From an uncultured Porphyromonadaceae bacterium (lineage in GTDB: Bacteria; Bacteroidota; Bacteroidia; Bacteroidales; Muribaculaceae): a stretch of 32,885 nt of DNA. The first letter of the stretch is position 1. Every line of letters starts with the position of its first letter. Below the pieces are notes generated by a model that saw only the letters and a list, made by a program, of their open reading frames with translations, had not been told where the DNA came from and did not search any database. Location: contig UROS01000006.1 in assembly GCA_900549445.1 (NCBI GenBank), positions 1 to 32,885 of the forward strand, given 5' to 3'. The position numbers were made by a program, and so were the translations under genes. Of the stretch, positions 22,117 through 30,374 are shown in pieces.

Positions 22117-24306
22117 TCAGATTTCGGATACTTCATATACGCGGCTCGCGTATTCACTGTCGAGAGGAATTTCAAAGCCTATATCCATCAGGTATCTGCC
22201 GCTGACAGTTTTTCCGTTCAGGTAGCTCGGATTCTCGCCGTCGGGGAGTGAAAGTTCGGTTATGCGGTATGTTTTCACGGGGTTGATGCCTTCCATGCGG
22301 AAGCGCGGTATAGTCTGGTTGCGCATGTGAGTGAGCTTGTAGGCGAAAAATACTGCCGAGCGCTTGTCGGGCGACACGTACATAAGCGAGGCTACCCCCT
22401 TGTTGTCGTAAGGCGATATCAGGCGGTACTGGTCGCCGAATTGCACTATCGGCCGTATCTTTTTATAATCGGCAATTGCCCTTTTTGCGAAATTCTTCTC
22501 CGGCTCCGACATTGCCGAGGGCTGCATCTCCATTCCGAGGCGTCCGCTCATAGCTACGTCGAAGCGGAATTTGAGGGGAGTCCGGCGACCTGTCTGATGG
22601 TTTGGCGACGCGCTTACATGCTGAGCCATCGACATTGACGGATAAAACATTGATGTGCCCCATTGCATGAAGATTCGTTGCAGGGCATCGGTATTGTCGC
22701 TTACCCATACTTCATCGAAATAGGGGAGCACGCCGTAGTTTACCCTGCCGCCGCCACCTCCGCATGCCTGCATTACGAGGTCGGGGTATTTTTCTCTGAT
22801 ACGTCGGAGTATTTTCTCAAGACCTTTGTGGTAATCTATTGTGACCTGCAATTGCCTGTCGGCGGGCAGATATTGCGAACCAAAGTTCATTATGCCCGTA
22901 TTGGCATCCCATTTTATGTAGGCAATTTCAGGGTATTTGGTCATAAGATTGTCTACTACCGAAACTATGAAATCCTGGACATCAGGATTCGACAGATCGA
23001 GCAGCAGTTGCGTGCCTCCACGGGTAAGACGCAGTTCGCGGTTTTCGGCTCTCAGTACCCAGTCGGGATGCTTTTCGTAAAGTTCGCTTAGGGTATTGAC
23101 GCTTTCCGGCTCAATCCATAGCCCGAATTTTATGCCGTTGCTCCGAGCCGATTCAATAAGTCCTTCGATTCCGCCGGGGAGTTTGTTGGTGTCGGTAACC
23201 CAGTCTCCGAGGGCCGAGTCGTCATGTATACGGGGATATTTGGAGCCGAACCACCCGTCATCCATAACGAAAAGTTCCCCTCCGAGCGATGCAAAATCAT
23301 GCATCATCTCATTCATCTTATTGCTTTCCACGTCGAGATACACTCCCTCCCAGCTGTTGAGGAGGATGTCGCGGATCTTATCGCCTCCGTGTATTGCCCC
23401 GAGGCGAGCCCAACGGTGGAAATTGCGGCTTGCACCGCTTAGCCCTTCTGAGGAATATGTCAGTGCGAGTTTGGGGGTGACAAAGGTCTCGCCCGGCATC
23501 AGCTTATATTCTGTGGCTTCGGTTGATATGCCTGCCATAAGGTTATGGCAGTATTCATTGTCTGTGTCTATGCGCATTTCATAGTTTCCGCTCCAGCAGA
23601 GGGTTGCGCCTATCACCCGGCCGCGCGTCTCCTCGGGCTTGCCGTCGAGCGACAGCATTATCGAGGGCTGGTAGGAATGACCGTTGCGGGCACCGTCGAG
23701 ACTCGTTATAAGCTTAGTTCCTGAGGTGAGAGGTTCGGATATTACCTGGCTTTCGGCTGTCCATGCGCCGTGGAGGTGGGTTACCCATACGTCGCCGCGT
23801 CTTACAGGCAGAAATCCTGAGTCCATGCGCCTGAGACGCACCGGTTTTTTGCCATTATTGGTGATTTCAGACCATTCTTCGATTATATCAGCCTTGTCGA
23901 TTGTACGATAGCATAGATTTACTGTAATCGGGTATTTTTTGTCGGCCAATGTCAGAGTGGTCAGCGAGCCTCCGTCAACGGGCACTGATGCCACCGACTT
24001 CGTGGCTAAAACTAATGTAGGGTTGCCGTCGGGATGAACAAGCTGAATGGCGGACAATGAGCCGGTCCCGTTTCCGAAAGCAGGGTAGGCGGCGCGGTTC
24101 ATACCGGCCCATATTTCGTGAACCATGCCAACCTGCGCGGAATCTACTTTGGCTCCATAGTGGGTGAATCGGGGAGCTTCTCCATAGTTGCCTGAGAGAA
24201 CGAGCGAAGAATTGTCGGTGGTGATTACTTTGTCGAAGTCCCATGCAGAGGCAGTAAACACGGCGTCAAGGAGCAAAAATACGGCTATGAATCTATGAAA
24301 TATCAT
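22117..24306 (-). CDS. Secreted alpha-galactosidase, glycoside hydrolase family 36
   Basis: This encodes 729 residues from the ATG at 24306; a TTG at 24339 lies within the -7 box and is not the start. A signal peptide (MIFHRFIAVFLLLDAVFTASA) precedes an N-terminal beta-sandwich, the catalytic barrel and a C-terminal beta domain. GH36 motifs: VMDDGWFG (348-355), KWDAN with nucleophile Asp467, and SDNTD with acid/base Asp537. Such enzymes remove terminal alpha-1,6-galactose from raffinose-family sugars or galactomannans. No SusC/D pair or other glycosidase is adjacent, so it stands outside a polysaccharide utilisation locus. Confidence 0.95.
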   Translation of the reverse strand: MIFHRFIAVFLLLDAVFTASAWDFDKVITTDNSSLVLSGNYGEAPRFTHYGAKVDSAQVGMVHEIWAGMNRAAYPAFGNGTGSLSAIQLVHPDGNPTLVLATKSVASVPVDGGSLTTLTLADKKYPITVNLCYRTIDKADIIEEWSEITNNGKKPVRLRRMDSGFLPVRRGDVWVTHLHGAWTAESQVISEPLTSGTKLITSLDGARNGHSYQPSIMLSLDGKPEETRGRVIGATLCWSGNYEMRIDTDNEYCHNLMAGISTEATEYKLMPGETFVTPKLALTYSSEGLSGASRNFHRWARLGAIHGGDKIRDILLNSWEGVYLDVESNKMNEMMHDFASLGGELFVMDDGWFGSKYPRIHDDSALGDWVTDTNKLPGGIEGLIESARSNGIKFGLWIEPESVNTLSELYEKHPDWVLRAENRELRLTRGGTQLLLDLSNPDVQDFIVSVVDNLMTKYPEIAYIKWDANTGIMNFGSQYLPADRQLQVTIDYHKGLEKILRRIREKYPDLVMQACGGGGGRVNYGVLPYFDEVWVSDNTDALQRIFMQWGTSMFYPSMSMAQHVSASPNHQTGRRTPLKFRFDVAMSGRLGMEMQPSAMSEPEKNFAKRAIADYKKIRPIVQFGDQYRLISPYDNKGVASLMYVSPDKRSAVFFAYKLTHMRNQTIPRFRMEGINPVKTYRITELSLPDGENPSYLNGKTVSGRYLMDIGFEIPLDSEYASRVYEVSEI

Positions 24307-24336
24307 AAGTCTGTAAATGATTGGTTTATTTATATG

Positions 24337-24344
24337 CAAAATTA
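24337..24344 (-). promoter_or_regulatory. Promoter -7 box of the alpha-galactosidase gene
   Basis: TAATTTTG on the minus strand matches TAnnTTTG and lies 31 nt before the ATG at 24306. The -33 region lacks a clear TTTG, which may mean activator dependence. Confidence 0.65.
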
Positions 24345-24472
24345 AATATAGAATAAGGTAAAATCTGCCGGTTTTACGCTATTTTGTGGCAGGTATGCAC
24401 CAAATCGACAGCCGTAACAGGCCGAAACCTAAATTCAGACATATTCAGATAGCGTATTTCGGAAAATACTCG

Positions 24473-24480
24473 TATCTTTG
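24473..24480 (+). promoter_or_regulatory. lptD promoter -7 box
   Basis: TATCTTTG on the plus strand matches TAnnTTTG, about 30 nt before the TTG start at 24510. The -33 element is not evident. Confidence 0.65.
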
Positions 24481-24509
24481 CATCGTTTTTCTCACTATCG
24501 AAACCTAAT

Positions 24510-27419
24510 TTGAGCCGATCTCAAACATATATAGTCTTTTTGGTGCTGTGTTGTGCGATTTCCATCGCCGCATTCTCGCGCCCCCTGTCGCGGCAGGCAG
24601 CCGAAATTCCCGAAGTAGCCCTACCCGCCGATTCCGCTCCCGCAGAGTCGGTTGGGGCAGTTGCACCGCTTCTGCCAGCTGTTGTCGACTCAGCTCCGGC
24701 TGAGGTTGTGGATTCAGCCGTAACTCAGCCGGATTCGGTCATCTCCCTGGAAACAGATTCGCTCCTTGCCGACTCCCTTCCCGCTGATTCTCTCGGCCGC
24801 CACCGCCCGGTAGCTCCCGTGAGCGAAAACCGCCGACGGCTGAGCCGTCGGCGCATCGAGGCTCCGCAGACAGGCGTCAGAATCGTGCGCGACAAGGTCG
24901 ACATTGACAATCAGGTCGACTTTTCCGCCCGCGACTCGCTCATTCTCGTGAAGCGCGACACCGCCTTCATGTACGGCGAAAGCAAGGTTACTTATGGAGC
25001 CATCAAGCTTGATGCCGACGAAATCAAGATGGACATGAAAGACAACACTGTCTATGCAGTTGGCTCGCTCGATTCCGTAGGCGAACTCCAGGGTACCCCC
25101 GTGTTCGACGACAACGGCACCAATTACGAGGCCAAGGCTATGAGCTACAACTTCAAGACTGGCTACGGATACATCACCGACGTGATAACCCAGCAGGGAG
25201 AAGGTTATCTTACCGGCGGCCGCACTAAGAAAATCGACGGCAATACATATTATATAGAGAACGGCCGCTACACCACCTGCGACAATCACGAAAACCCACA
25301 CTTCTGGCTGCAGCTCACCAAAGGAAAGATGCGTTCTGGCAAAGATGTGGTGTCCGGTCCCGCCTACATGGTGCTTGCCGGCCTGCCGTTGCCGCTGGCC
25401 GTGCCGTTCGGCTACTTCCCTTTCTCCGAAAAATACTCCTCGGGCGTGATATTCCCCACCTTCGGCGATGACTACCAGCGCGGTTTCTATCTGAGCAACG
25501 GAGGTTATTATTTCGCCATATCCGACAACATGGATCTCGCCCTTACAGGCGAAATCTACACGAAGGGTTCCTGGGGTCTCCAGGCCCAGAGCGCGTACGT
25601 GAGGCGCTACCGCTATTCAGGTTCATTCAACCTCTCCTATCTTAAGACGATATACGGTGAAAAAGGAATGCCCGACTATTCGAAGATGACCAACTTCCAG
25701 ATTCTCTGGAGCCACTCGCAGGACTCGAAGGCGAACCCCAACATGTCGCTCTCGGCAAGCGTCAACTTCACCACCAGCGGCTACACCCGCAACGACCTCA
25801 ACTCCTACTACAGCAACGCCTTTACCGAGAACACCAAGAGTTCGACCATCAACATGACCTACCGCTTTCCGAACTCCAAATGGTCGCTCTCAACAACCGC
25901 CAACATCGCGCAGCGCACCCAGGATTCTACTCTTTCCGTGTCGTTCCCCAACTTCACGCTGACCATGTCGCAGCTTGCCCCGTTCAAGCGCAAGCGAGCT
26001 GTAGGCGATGAGAAATGGTACGAAAAAATCAAAATCAGCTACTCGGGTCAGTTCAACAACTCCCTCACCGCCAAGCAGGATGAGTTTTTCAAGAAAAGTC
26101 TCATAAAGGACTGGCGAAACGGCATGCGCCACTCTATTCCCATCTCCGCCACCTTCAATATCTTCAAATATATAAACCTCACACCCTCGATTAACTTCAC
26201 CGACCGTATGTATACGTCGAAAATCCGCCGCCAGTGGGATCCCAACGCCTCGGCGGAGGTTTGCGACACCACCTACAGTTTCTATAACGTATACGATTTC
26301 TCCACCTCACTTTCGCTCGATACTAAAATCTACGGCTTCTTCCAGCCCCTGCCGTTCCTCGGCGATAAGGTAAAGATGATACGCCACGTGCTGACGCCCA
26401 CCATCTCCTTCAACGCCGCCCCCGACTTCGGCTCAAGTTTCTTCGGCTATTACGGCCACTACGATTACCCCGATGCCCAGGGCAATATGCAGACGCGCAC
26501 CTACTCCTACTTCCCCAACGGCCTTTTCGGAGTGCCGGGGCAGGGACGCAACGGCTCGGTGAGCGTTTCGCTCGCCAACAACGTTGAGATGAAGGTGAAG
26601 TCCGACAACGACTCTATCGGCGAAAAGAAAATCTCGCTCATCGAGAATTTCACCGTAAGCCAGAGCTACAACTTCGCCGCCGACTCCATGAACTGGTCAA
26701 ACATCCAGACTTCGCTGCTCCTGAGGCTTATGAAGAACTTTAACCTCAACCTCTCCGCCACCTGGGACGTCTATACTTACCAGCTCAACGCCTCAGGCAA
26801 TCCCGTCCGTGTTAACCGCACCCGCCTGCAGGCCGGCAAGGGTCTCGGACGCCTTTCGAGTACCGGAACCTCGTTCAGCTACACTTTCAACAACGCCACT
26901 TTCAAGCGCGGAGGCGACAAGGACAGCAATAAAAACAAACGCTCCCAGTCCGAAGATCAGGAGTGTGCCGACGACACTTCCGACTATCAGAGCCGCCGCT
27001 CCGGAGCCCGGAAGGAAAAAGACGAGATGGAACTCGGCGCCGACGGCTACATGAAATGGGAAGTGCCCTGGAGCCTGACATTCAACTATTCGGTGAATTA
27101 CGGTTATGGCGCTTTCGACAAACAGAAGATGGAATACAAAGGCCGTATAACCCAGAATCTCAGCTTCTCCGGCAACATCCGCCCCACGCCGAACTGGAAT
27201 TTCGGGTTCTCCGCCAGCTACAACTTCGATACCCACAAGCTCGCCTACATGAACTGCAACATATCGCGCGACCTCCACTGCTTCACCATGCGCGCAAGTT
27301 TCGTGCCAGTAGGCCCGTATAAGAGCTACAATTTCCACATATCCGTGAAATCCTCCCTTCTCAGCGACCTCAAATACGACAAGCGCTCCTCAATCCGCAA
27401 TGGCGTGACATGGTACTGA
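24510..27419 (+). CDS. lptD: LPS-assembly outer-membrane protein LptD, TTG start
   Basis: This encodes a 969-residue LptD-type protein that, with LptE, inserts lipopolysaccharide into the outer leaflet of the outer membrane. A signal peptide (SRSQTYIVFLVLCCAISIAAF) is followed by an Asp/Ser/Pro/Ala-rich linker to about residue 110, the OstA-like periplasmic domain (DEIKMDMKDNTVYAVG; GRYTTCDNHENPHF) and a long beta-barrel ending RNGVTWY. A charged, low-complexity loop lies at about 808-850. No ATG fits: the first in-frame ATG is far inside the periplasmic domain, and the only plausible start after the promoter is TTG at 24510. Monocistronic, divergent from the alpha-galactosidase gene. Confidence 0.92.
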   Translation: MSRSQTYIVFLVLCCAISIAAFSRPLSRQAAEIPEVALPADSAPAESVGAVAPLLPAVVDSAPAEVVDSAVTQPDSVISLETDSLLADSLPADSLGRHRPVAPVSENRRRLSRRRIEAPQTGVRIVRDKVDIDNQVDFSARDSLILVKRDTAFMYGESKVTYGAIKLDADEIKMDMKDNTVYAVGSLDSVGELQGTPVFDDNGTNYEAKAMSYNFKTGYGYITDVITQQGEGYLTGGRTKKIDGNTYYIENGRYTTCDNHENPHFWLQLTKGKMRSGKDVVSGPAYMVLAGLPLPLAVPFGYFPFSEKYSSGVIFPTFGDDYQRGFYLSNGGYYFAISDNMDLALTGEIYTKGSWGLQAQSAYVRRYRYSGSFNLSYLKTIYGEKGMPDYSKMTNFQILWSHSQDSKANPNMSLSASVNFTTSGYTRNDLNSYYSNAFTENTKSSTINMTYRFPNSKWSLSTTANIAQRTQDSTLSVSFPNFTLTMSQLAPFKRKRAVGDEKWYEKIKISYSGQFNNSLTAKQDEFFKKSLIKDWRNGMRHSIPISATFNIFKYINLTPSINFTDRMYTSKIRRQWDPNASAEVCDTTYSFYNVYDFSTSLSLDTKIYGFFQPLPFLGDKVKMIRHVLTPTISFNAAPDFGSSFFGYYGHYDYPDAQGNMQTRTYSYFPNGLFGVPGQGRNGSVSVSLANNVEMKVKSDNDSIGEKKISLIENFTVSQSYNFAADSMNWSNIQTSLLLRLMKNFNLNLSATWDVYTYQLNASGNPVRVNRTRLQAGKGLGRLSSTGTSFSYTFNNATFKRGGDKDSNKNKRSQSEDQECADDTSDYQSRRSGARKEKDEMELGADGYMKWEVPWSLTFNYSVNYGYGAFDKQKMEYKGRITQNLSFSGNIRPTPNWNFGFSASYNFDTHKLAYMNCNISRDLHCFTMRASFVPVGPYKSYNFHISVKSSLLSDLKYDKRSSIRNGVTWY

Positions 27420-27521
27420 TTCCCGTCGTCCCGCAAAGGCAGAGTGGGAGCGCAGATCTCCTGACTTCTGCAGGCTACGGTGCGGGAGTCTGACTGAGAG
27501 CCGTCTATCGCAGAAAGATGG

Positions 27522-27594
27522 GGTCAGCAGCAAAAGACGGTTGAAGAGTCAAAAAACTACTGGTCGGCTGCAAAAGGCAGTTGAAAAACAAAAT
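27522..27594 (+). repeat. Two tandem copies (A, B) of a dispersed repeat unit
   Basis: GGTCAGCAGCAAAAGACGG (27522 onward) and GGTCGGCTGCAAAAGGCAG (27562 onward) are related ~33-base units, both continuing TTGAA and an A-rich tail. The same unit in longer form lies at 32762-32812, and in inverse orientation at 27811-27852. The flanking region 27420-27521 has no gene I can support. Confidence 0.65.
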
Positions 27595-27597
27595 TCA

Positions 27598-27632
27598 GCG
27601 GCAGAGCCGCCAATAGCGCTGCATCGCAGCGC
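27598..27632. repeat. Two triloop hairpins
   Basis: GCGGC-AGA-GCCGC (27598-27610) and GCGCTGC-ATC-GCAGCGC (27616-27632) are perfect short inverted repeats around three bases. They belong to a series of four in this gap. Confidence 0.7.
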
Positions 27633-27715
27633 CTCAACGGTAGCCACATGCAAGCGCCCCGTAGGCGGCGCGCAGCTTGTGGTTTACAGTCATATATGAA
27701 AAAATCGGCTGCATA

Positions 27716-27746
27716 GCTGCCGGTCTTTACGTCAGAAACCGGCAGC
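27716..27746. repeat. Hairpin of 9-bp stem
   Basis: GCTGCCGGT (27716-27724) and ACCGGCAGC (27738-27746) pair perfectly around 13 bases. A short U-run occurs later (27764-27769), so weak termination after lptD is possible. Confidence 0.6.
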
Positions 27747-27776
27747 CGAAATGTCGGGGGAGGTTTTTTACCCTAA

Positions 27777-27816
27777 GCTGCTCTGCAGCGCAGTCTGCGG
27801 CTATGCCGCTTTTTTT
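27777..27816 (+). terminator. Triloop hairpins with U-run, likely lptD terminator
   Basis: GCTGC-TCT-GCAGC (27777-27789) is followed by GCGGC-TAT-GCCGC (27797-27809) and seven U (27810-27816) on the plus strand. The second hairpin with its U-run is a textbook terminator, though 380 bases after the lptD stop. Confidence 0.7.
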
Positions 27817-27852
27817 AACAACCGATTTTTTACATTGACCCGAAAACTGCAG
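27811..27852 (-). repeat. Dispersed repeat unit, inverted copy (C)
   Basis: On the minus strand CTGCAGTTTTCGGGTCAATG, then TAAAAAATCGGTTGTTAAAA, parallels the copy at 32762-32812 (TGCAAAATCCGGGTCAATG, then TACAAAGACGGTTGTTAAAA). The common core is CGGGTCAATGTA followed by CGGTTGTTAAAAA. Confidence 0.7.
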
Positions 27853-27882
27853 TTATCGCAGCTCCGGATCGCTGGGCCGCAT

Positions 27883-27917
27883 AAAAAAGGCTGCCACGAA
27901 ATTTTATCGTGGCAGCC
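27883..27917 (-). terminator. Intrinsic terminator of the OmpA-family gene
   Basis: GGCTGCCACGA (27889-27899) and TCGTGGCAGCC (27907-27917) form a perfect 11-bp stem with a 7-base loop, followed on the minus strand by six U (27883-27888). Confidence 0.92.
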
Positions 27918-27951
27918 GGATATTATTCAGCTATATTGCAGATCCGGAGTA

Positions 27952-29085
27952 TTATTCCTCGAGAGTGCAGATCGATACACGGTTCCAGGATTCTTCGGTA
28001 AACATGTGGCCGATACCTTCGCCTTTGGCTACGATGCGGTCAGCTGCAATGCCGTATTTCTTCACGAGAGCGGTCTTCACGGCCTCAGCACGTGCGGCGG
28101 CAAGCTTGATGTTGAATTCCTCTGATCCGGTGGGCGATGCATAGCCTTTCACTTCAACTTTGGCGTCCTTGTGGTTCTTCATGTAAGCGGCGATCATTTC
28201 CACGTTGGGCATCTGGTCGGCTGTGATGGCAGAAGAAGCATTGCGGAAGAACACAAAGCGCACGCTGTTGAGATTTGTCTCGGGTGCGGGAGCGGGTTTG
28301 GCCTGGCATGCTGCGAGAGCGGCAGCGAGATCGGCGTTGTTCTGGGTCGAGACTGCGAGGTCGGCAAGAGCGGCGTCACGTTCGGCGCGGAGAGCATTGA
28401 CTTTCTCGTTGAGGGCTATCACGTCGGCTGTGAGATCCGCGGGGAGGGTAGCGCAGTTGAAGCCGGGGCCGAAGTTGTAGGTAACGCCGATAAGGGCGGT
28501 GAACACGGCTTTCTTTACATTGTAGGCTGCCGAAGTCTGCGAAACGCCGGCATCGCTCATGTTCCAGGTAACCGACGGCTTGAATGCCAGGGTGAGTTTG
28601 GGCGTCACGTTGTAGTTGAAGTTAAGACCGGCCTTGGTTGCAAAGTAGTTCCAGTCTTCGCCCTCGCTCTTTGCCCAGTACTCATGGCCCCAGCCTGCGC
28701 CCAGCACGGCGTCGATGGTGAATTTACGGGGCTCGCAGCGGAAGCCGCCGAAAAGTTCCATGAGGTTCAGCGTACCGTAAACTCCCACGTAGGAGTTGTC
28801 GACCATCGTGTAGCTGCGGGGATAGCTGTTCCACGACGATGTGTTGAACCCGAACGCGCTTTCGATTCCTGCGCCGAAGAGGGGTGTGATCTGTTTGCCT
28901 ACATGTATGCCGGCAACGCCACGCATGCTGCCGAAGAAGGCATGTCCGGTCATCGGGGTGGTGACACCTCCGTCAACACCGATCGACCAGTTCGATTTGA
29001 GATTCGTGCGCTCGACTAAGTCTTGCGCATTTACTGTCATGATGCCTGCTGCTAATGCTGCAGCCATAAAAAGAACCTTTTTCAT
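27952..29085 (-). CDS. OmpA family outer-membrane protein
   Basis: This encodes 377 residues from the ATG at 29085, which gives the signal peptide MKKVLFMAAALAAGIMTVNAQ; a longer frame adds only a hydrophobic spurious leader. Residues to about 215 form an eight-strand-type barrel (WSIGVDGGVTTPM; FTALIGVTYNFG), followed by a short coiled coil (VNALRAERDAALADLAV), a Pro/Ala linker and a C-terminal OmpA domain (VEVKGYASPTG; EFNIKLAAARAEAVKTAL) that binds peptidoglycan. It anchors the outer membrane to the wall. In Bacteroidota such proteins are abundant. It is monocistronic with a strong terminator; I could not identify a convincing promoter box. Confidence 0.92.
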   Translation of the reverse strand: MKKVLFMAAALAAGIMTVNAQDLVERTNLKSNWSIGVDGGVTTPMTGHAFFGSMRGVAGIHVGKQITPLFGAGIESAFGFNTSSWNSYPRSYTMVDNSYVGVYGTLNLMELFGGFRCEPRKFTIDAVLGAGWGHEYWAKSEGEDWNYFATKAGLNFNYNVTPKLTLAFKPSVTWNMSDAGVSQTSAAYNVKKAVFTALIGVTYNFGPGFNCATLPADLTADVIALNEKVNALRAERDAALADLAVSTQNNADLAAALAACQAKPAPAPETNLNSVRFVFFRNASSAITADQMPNVEMIAAYMKNHKDAKVEVKGYASPTGSEEFNIKLAAARAEAVKTALVKKYGIAADRIVAKGEGIGHMFTEESWNRVSICTLEE

Positions 29086-29239
29086 TTCTATAGGGGTAAT
29101 TAGGTGATTGATGATATAAATAATTGAAACTATTATTACGCTTGCTCTCAAGCATAGATGTTAAGTGTATTTTAATAACGTGGCATCAGCGGGAAATGTT
29201 CAACATTTTGTCTGTCGGGAAAGAGAGTCTCTGATGACA

Positions 29240-29277
29240 GGATTTATGGAATCCCCGCGCGGGGATTCCATAAATCC
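29240..29277. repeat. Perfect 38-base palindrome after galE
   Basis: A 19-base arm GGATTTATGGAATCCCCGC (29240-29258) is followed without loop by its exact reverse complement (29259-29277). It lies 13 bases beyond the galE stop. No U-run follows on either strand, so it is not a standard terminator, though it may stabilise the 3' end or stop transcription another way. Confidence 0.85.
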
Positions 29278-29289
29278 GGGTTAGGTTTC

Positions 29290-30327
29290 TTACATGATTC
29301 CGCGTTCGCGGAGTTTCACCTGCCAGGCCCATGCCGAGCGCATGGTGTCGGCCAGGGTCGAGGTGGCTTTCCAGCCGAGCACCTCGTTGGCGAAAGCCGG
29401 ATCGGCCCATACTTTCTCGATGTCGCCCGCGCGGCGCCCCGTTATCTTGTGGGGAACCTTCACTCCGGTCGACTCCTCAAACACACGGATGAGTTCCAGA
29501 ACCGAAACTCCGTTGCCGGTGCCGAGGTTGAAGATTTCAATCTTCTTGTCGCTCTTGTCCTCGAGCATGCGCTCAACGGCGATTACGTGGGCTTTGGCGA
29601 GATCTACAACATTGATGTAGTCGCGGATGCACGAGCCGTCGGGAGTGTCGTAGTCGTCGCCAAACACACTCAGCTCCTTGCGTATTCCCATTGCTGTCTG
29701 CGTAAGATAGGGTATGAGGTTCTGCGGCACACCGTTGGGCAGCTCGCCGATTTCTGCGCTCGGATGAGCGCCTACGGGGTTGAAATAGCGGAGTATAACG
29801 CTCTTGAAGGGCGCGCCGGCGTTGATTACGTCGGTGATGATCTCTTCAGAAATCTGCTTTGTGTTGCCGTAGGGCGATGTTGCCTTTTTGATGGGCGCTT
29901 TTTCGGTCACGGGGTTTTCGTCGGGTTCGCCGTAAACGGTGCACGACGACGAGAATACTATGCCCTTCACTCCGTTCGGTCCCATCAGGTCGAGCAGGTT
30001 CAGAAGCGTATTGAGGTTGTTGCGGTAATACAGGATCGGCTTCTGCATCGACTCGCCTACAGCCTTGCTCGCGGCAAAGTTGATGATTCCTTTGATGTCG
30101 GGATAGTCGGCAAACAGTTTCTCAAGGGTTTTGATGTCGGTGCAGTCCCCCTCCACGAGGTCGGGACGCTGGCCGGTGATACGCTCTATGCCGTCCACCA
30201 CGTCGCGGCTGCTGTTGGAAAGATTGTCGATGATTACCACCGGATATCCGGCATTCTGGAGTTCCACTACAGTGTGTGAGCCGATGTAGCCGGTGCCTCC
30301 GGTAACAAGAATTCTCTCTTTTTTCAT
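29290..30327 (-). CDS. galE: UDP-glucose 4-epimerase
   Basis: This encodes a 345-residue GalE of the extended short-chain dehydrogenase family, interconverting UDP-glucose and UDP-galactose with bound NAD. The Rossmann motif GGTGYIGS lies at 10-17, the catalytic Ser region FSSSCTVYG at 125-133, and Tyr153/Lys157 in SPYGNTKQ. Length is normal. It starts 47 bases after the glsB stop, with no TAnnTTTG box between, so read-through from the gls operon is likely. It supplies UDP-galactose for surface glycans and could serve galactose catabolism. Confidence 0.96.
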   Translation of the reverse strand: MKKERILVTGGTGYIGSHTVVELQNAGYPVVIIDNLSNSSRDVVDGIERITGQRPDLVEGDCTDIKTLEKLFADYPDIKGIINFAASKAVGESMQKPILYYRNNLNTLLNLLDLMGPNGVKGIVFSSSCTVYGEPDENPVTEKAPIKKATSPYGNTKQISEEIITDVINAGAPFKSVILRYFNPVGAHPSAEIGELPNGVPQNLIPYLTQTAMGIRKELSVFGDDYDTPDGSCIRDYINVVDLAKAHVIAVERMLEDKSDKKIEIFNLGTGNGVSVLELIRVFEESTGVKVPHKITGRRAGDIEKVWADPAFANEVLGWKATSTLADTMRSAWAWQVKLRERGIM

Positions 30328-30374
30328 TTCTAAGGTTGAATTATATAGGTTGACTGATGGTTGATCTGATTGTT

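Noticed and set aside
22117..24306. Alpha-galactosidase as part of a polysaccharide utilisation locus
   Set aside because: No SusC/SusD-like pair, sensor or other glycosidase is next to it; neighbours are carAB and lptD.
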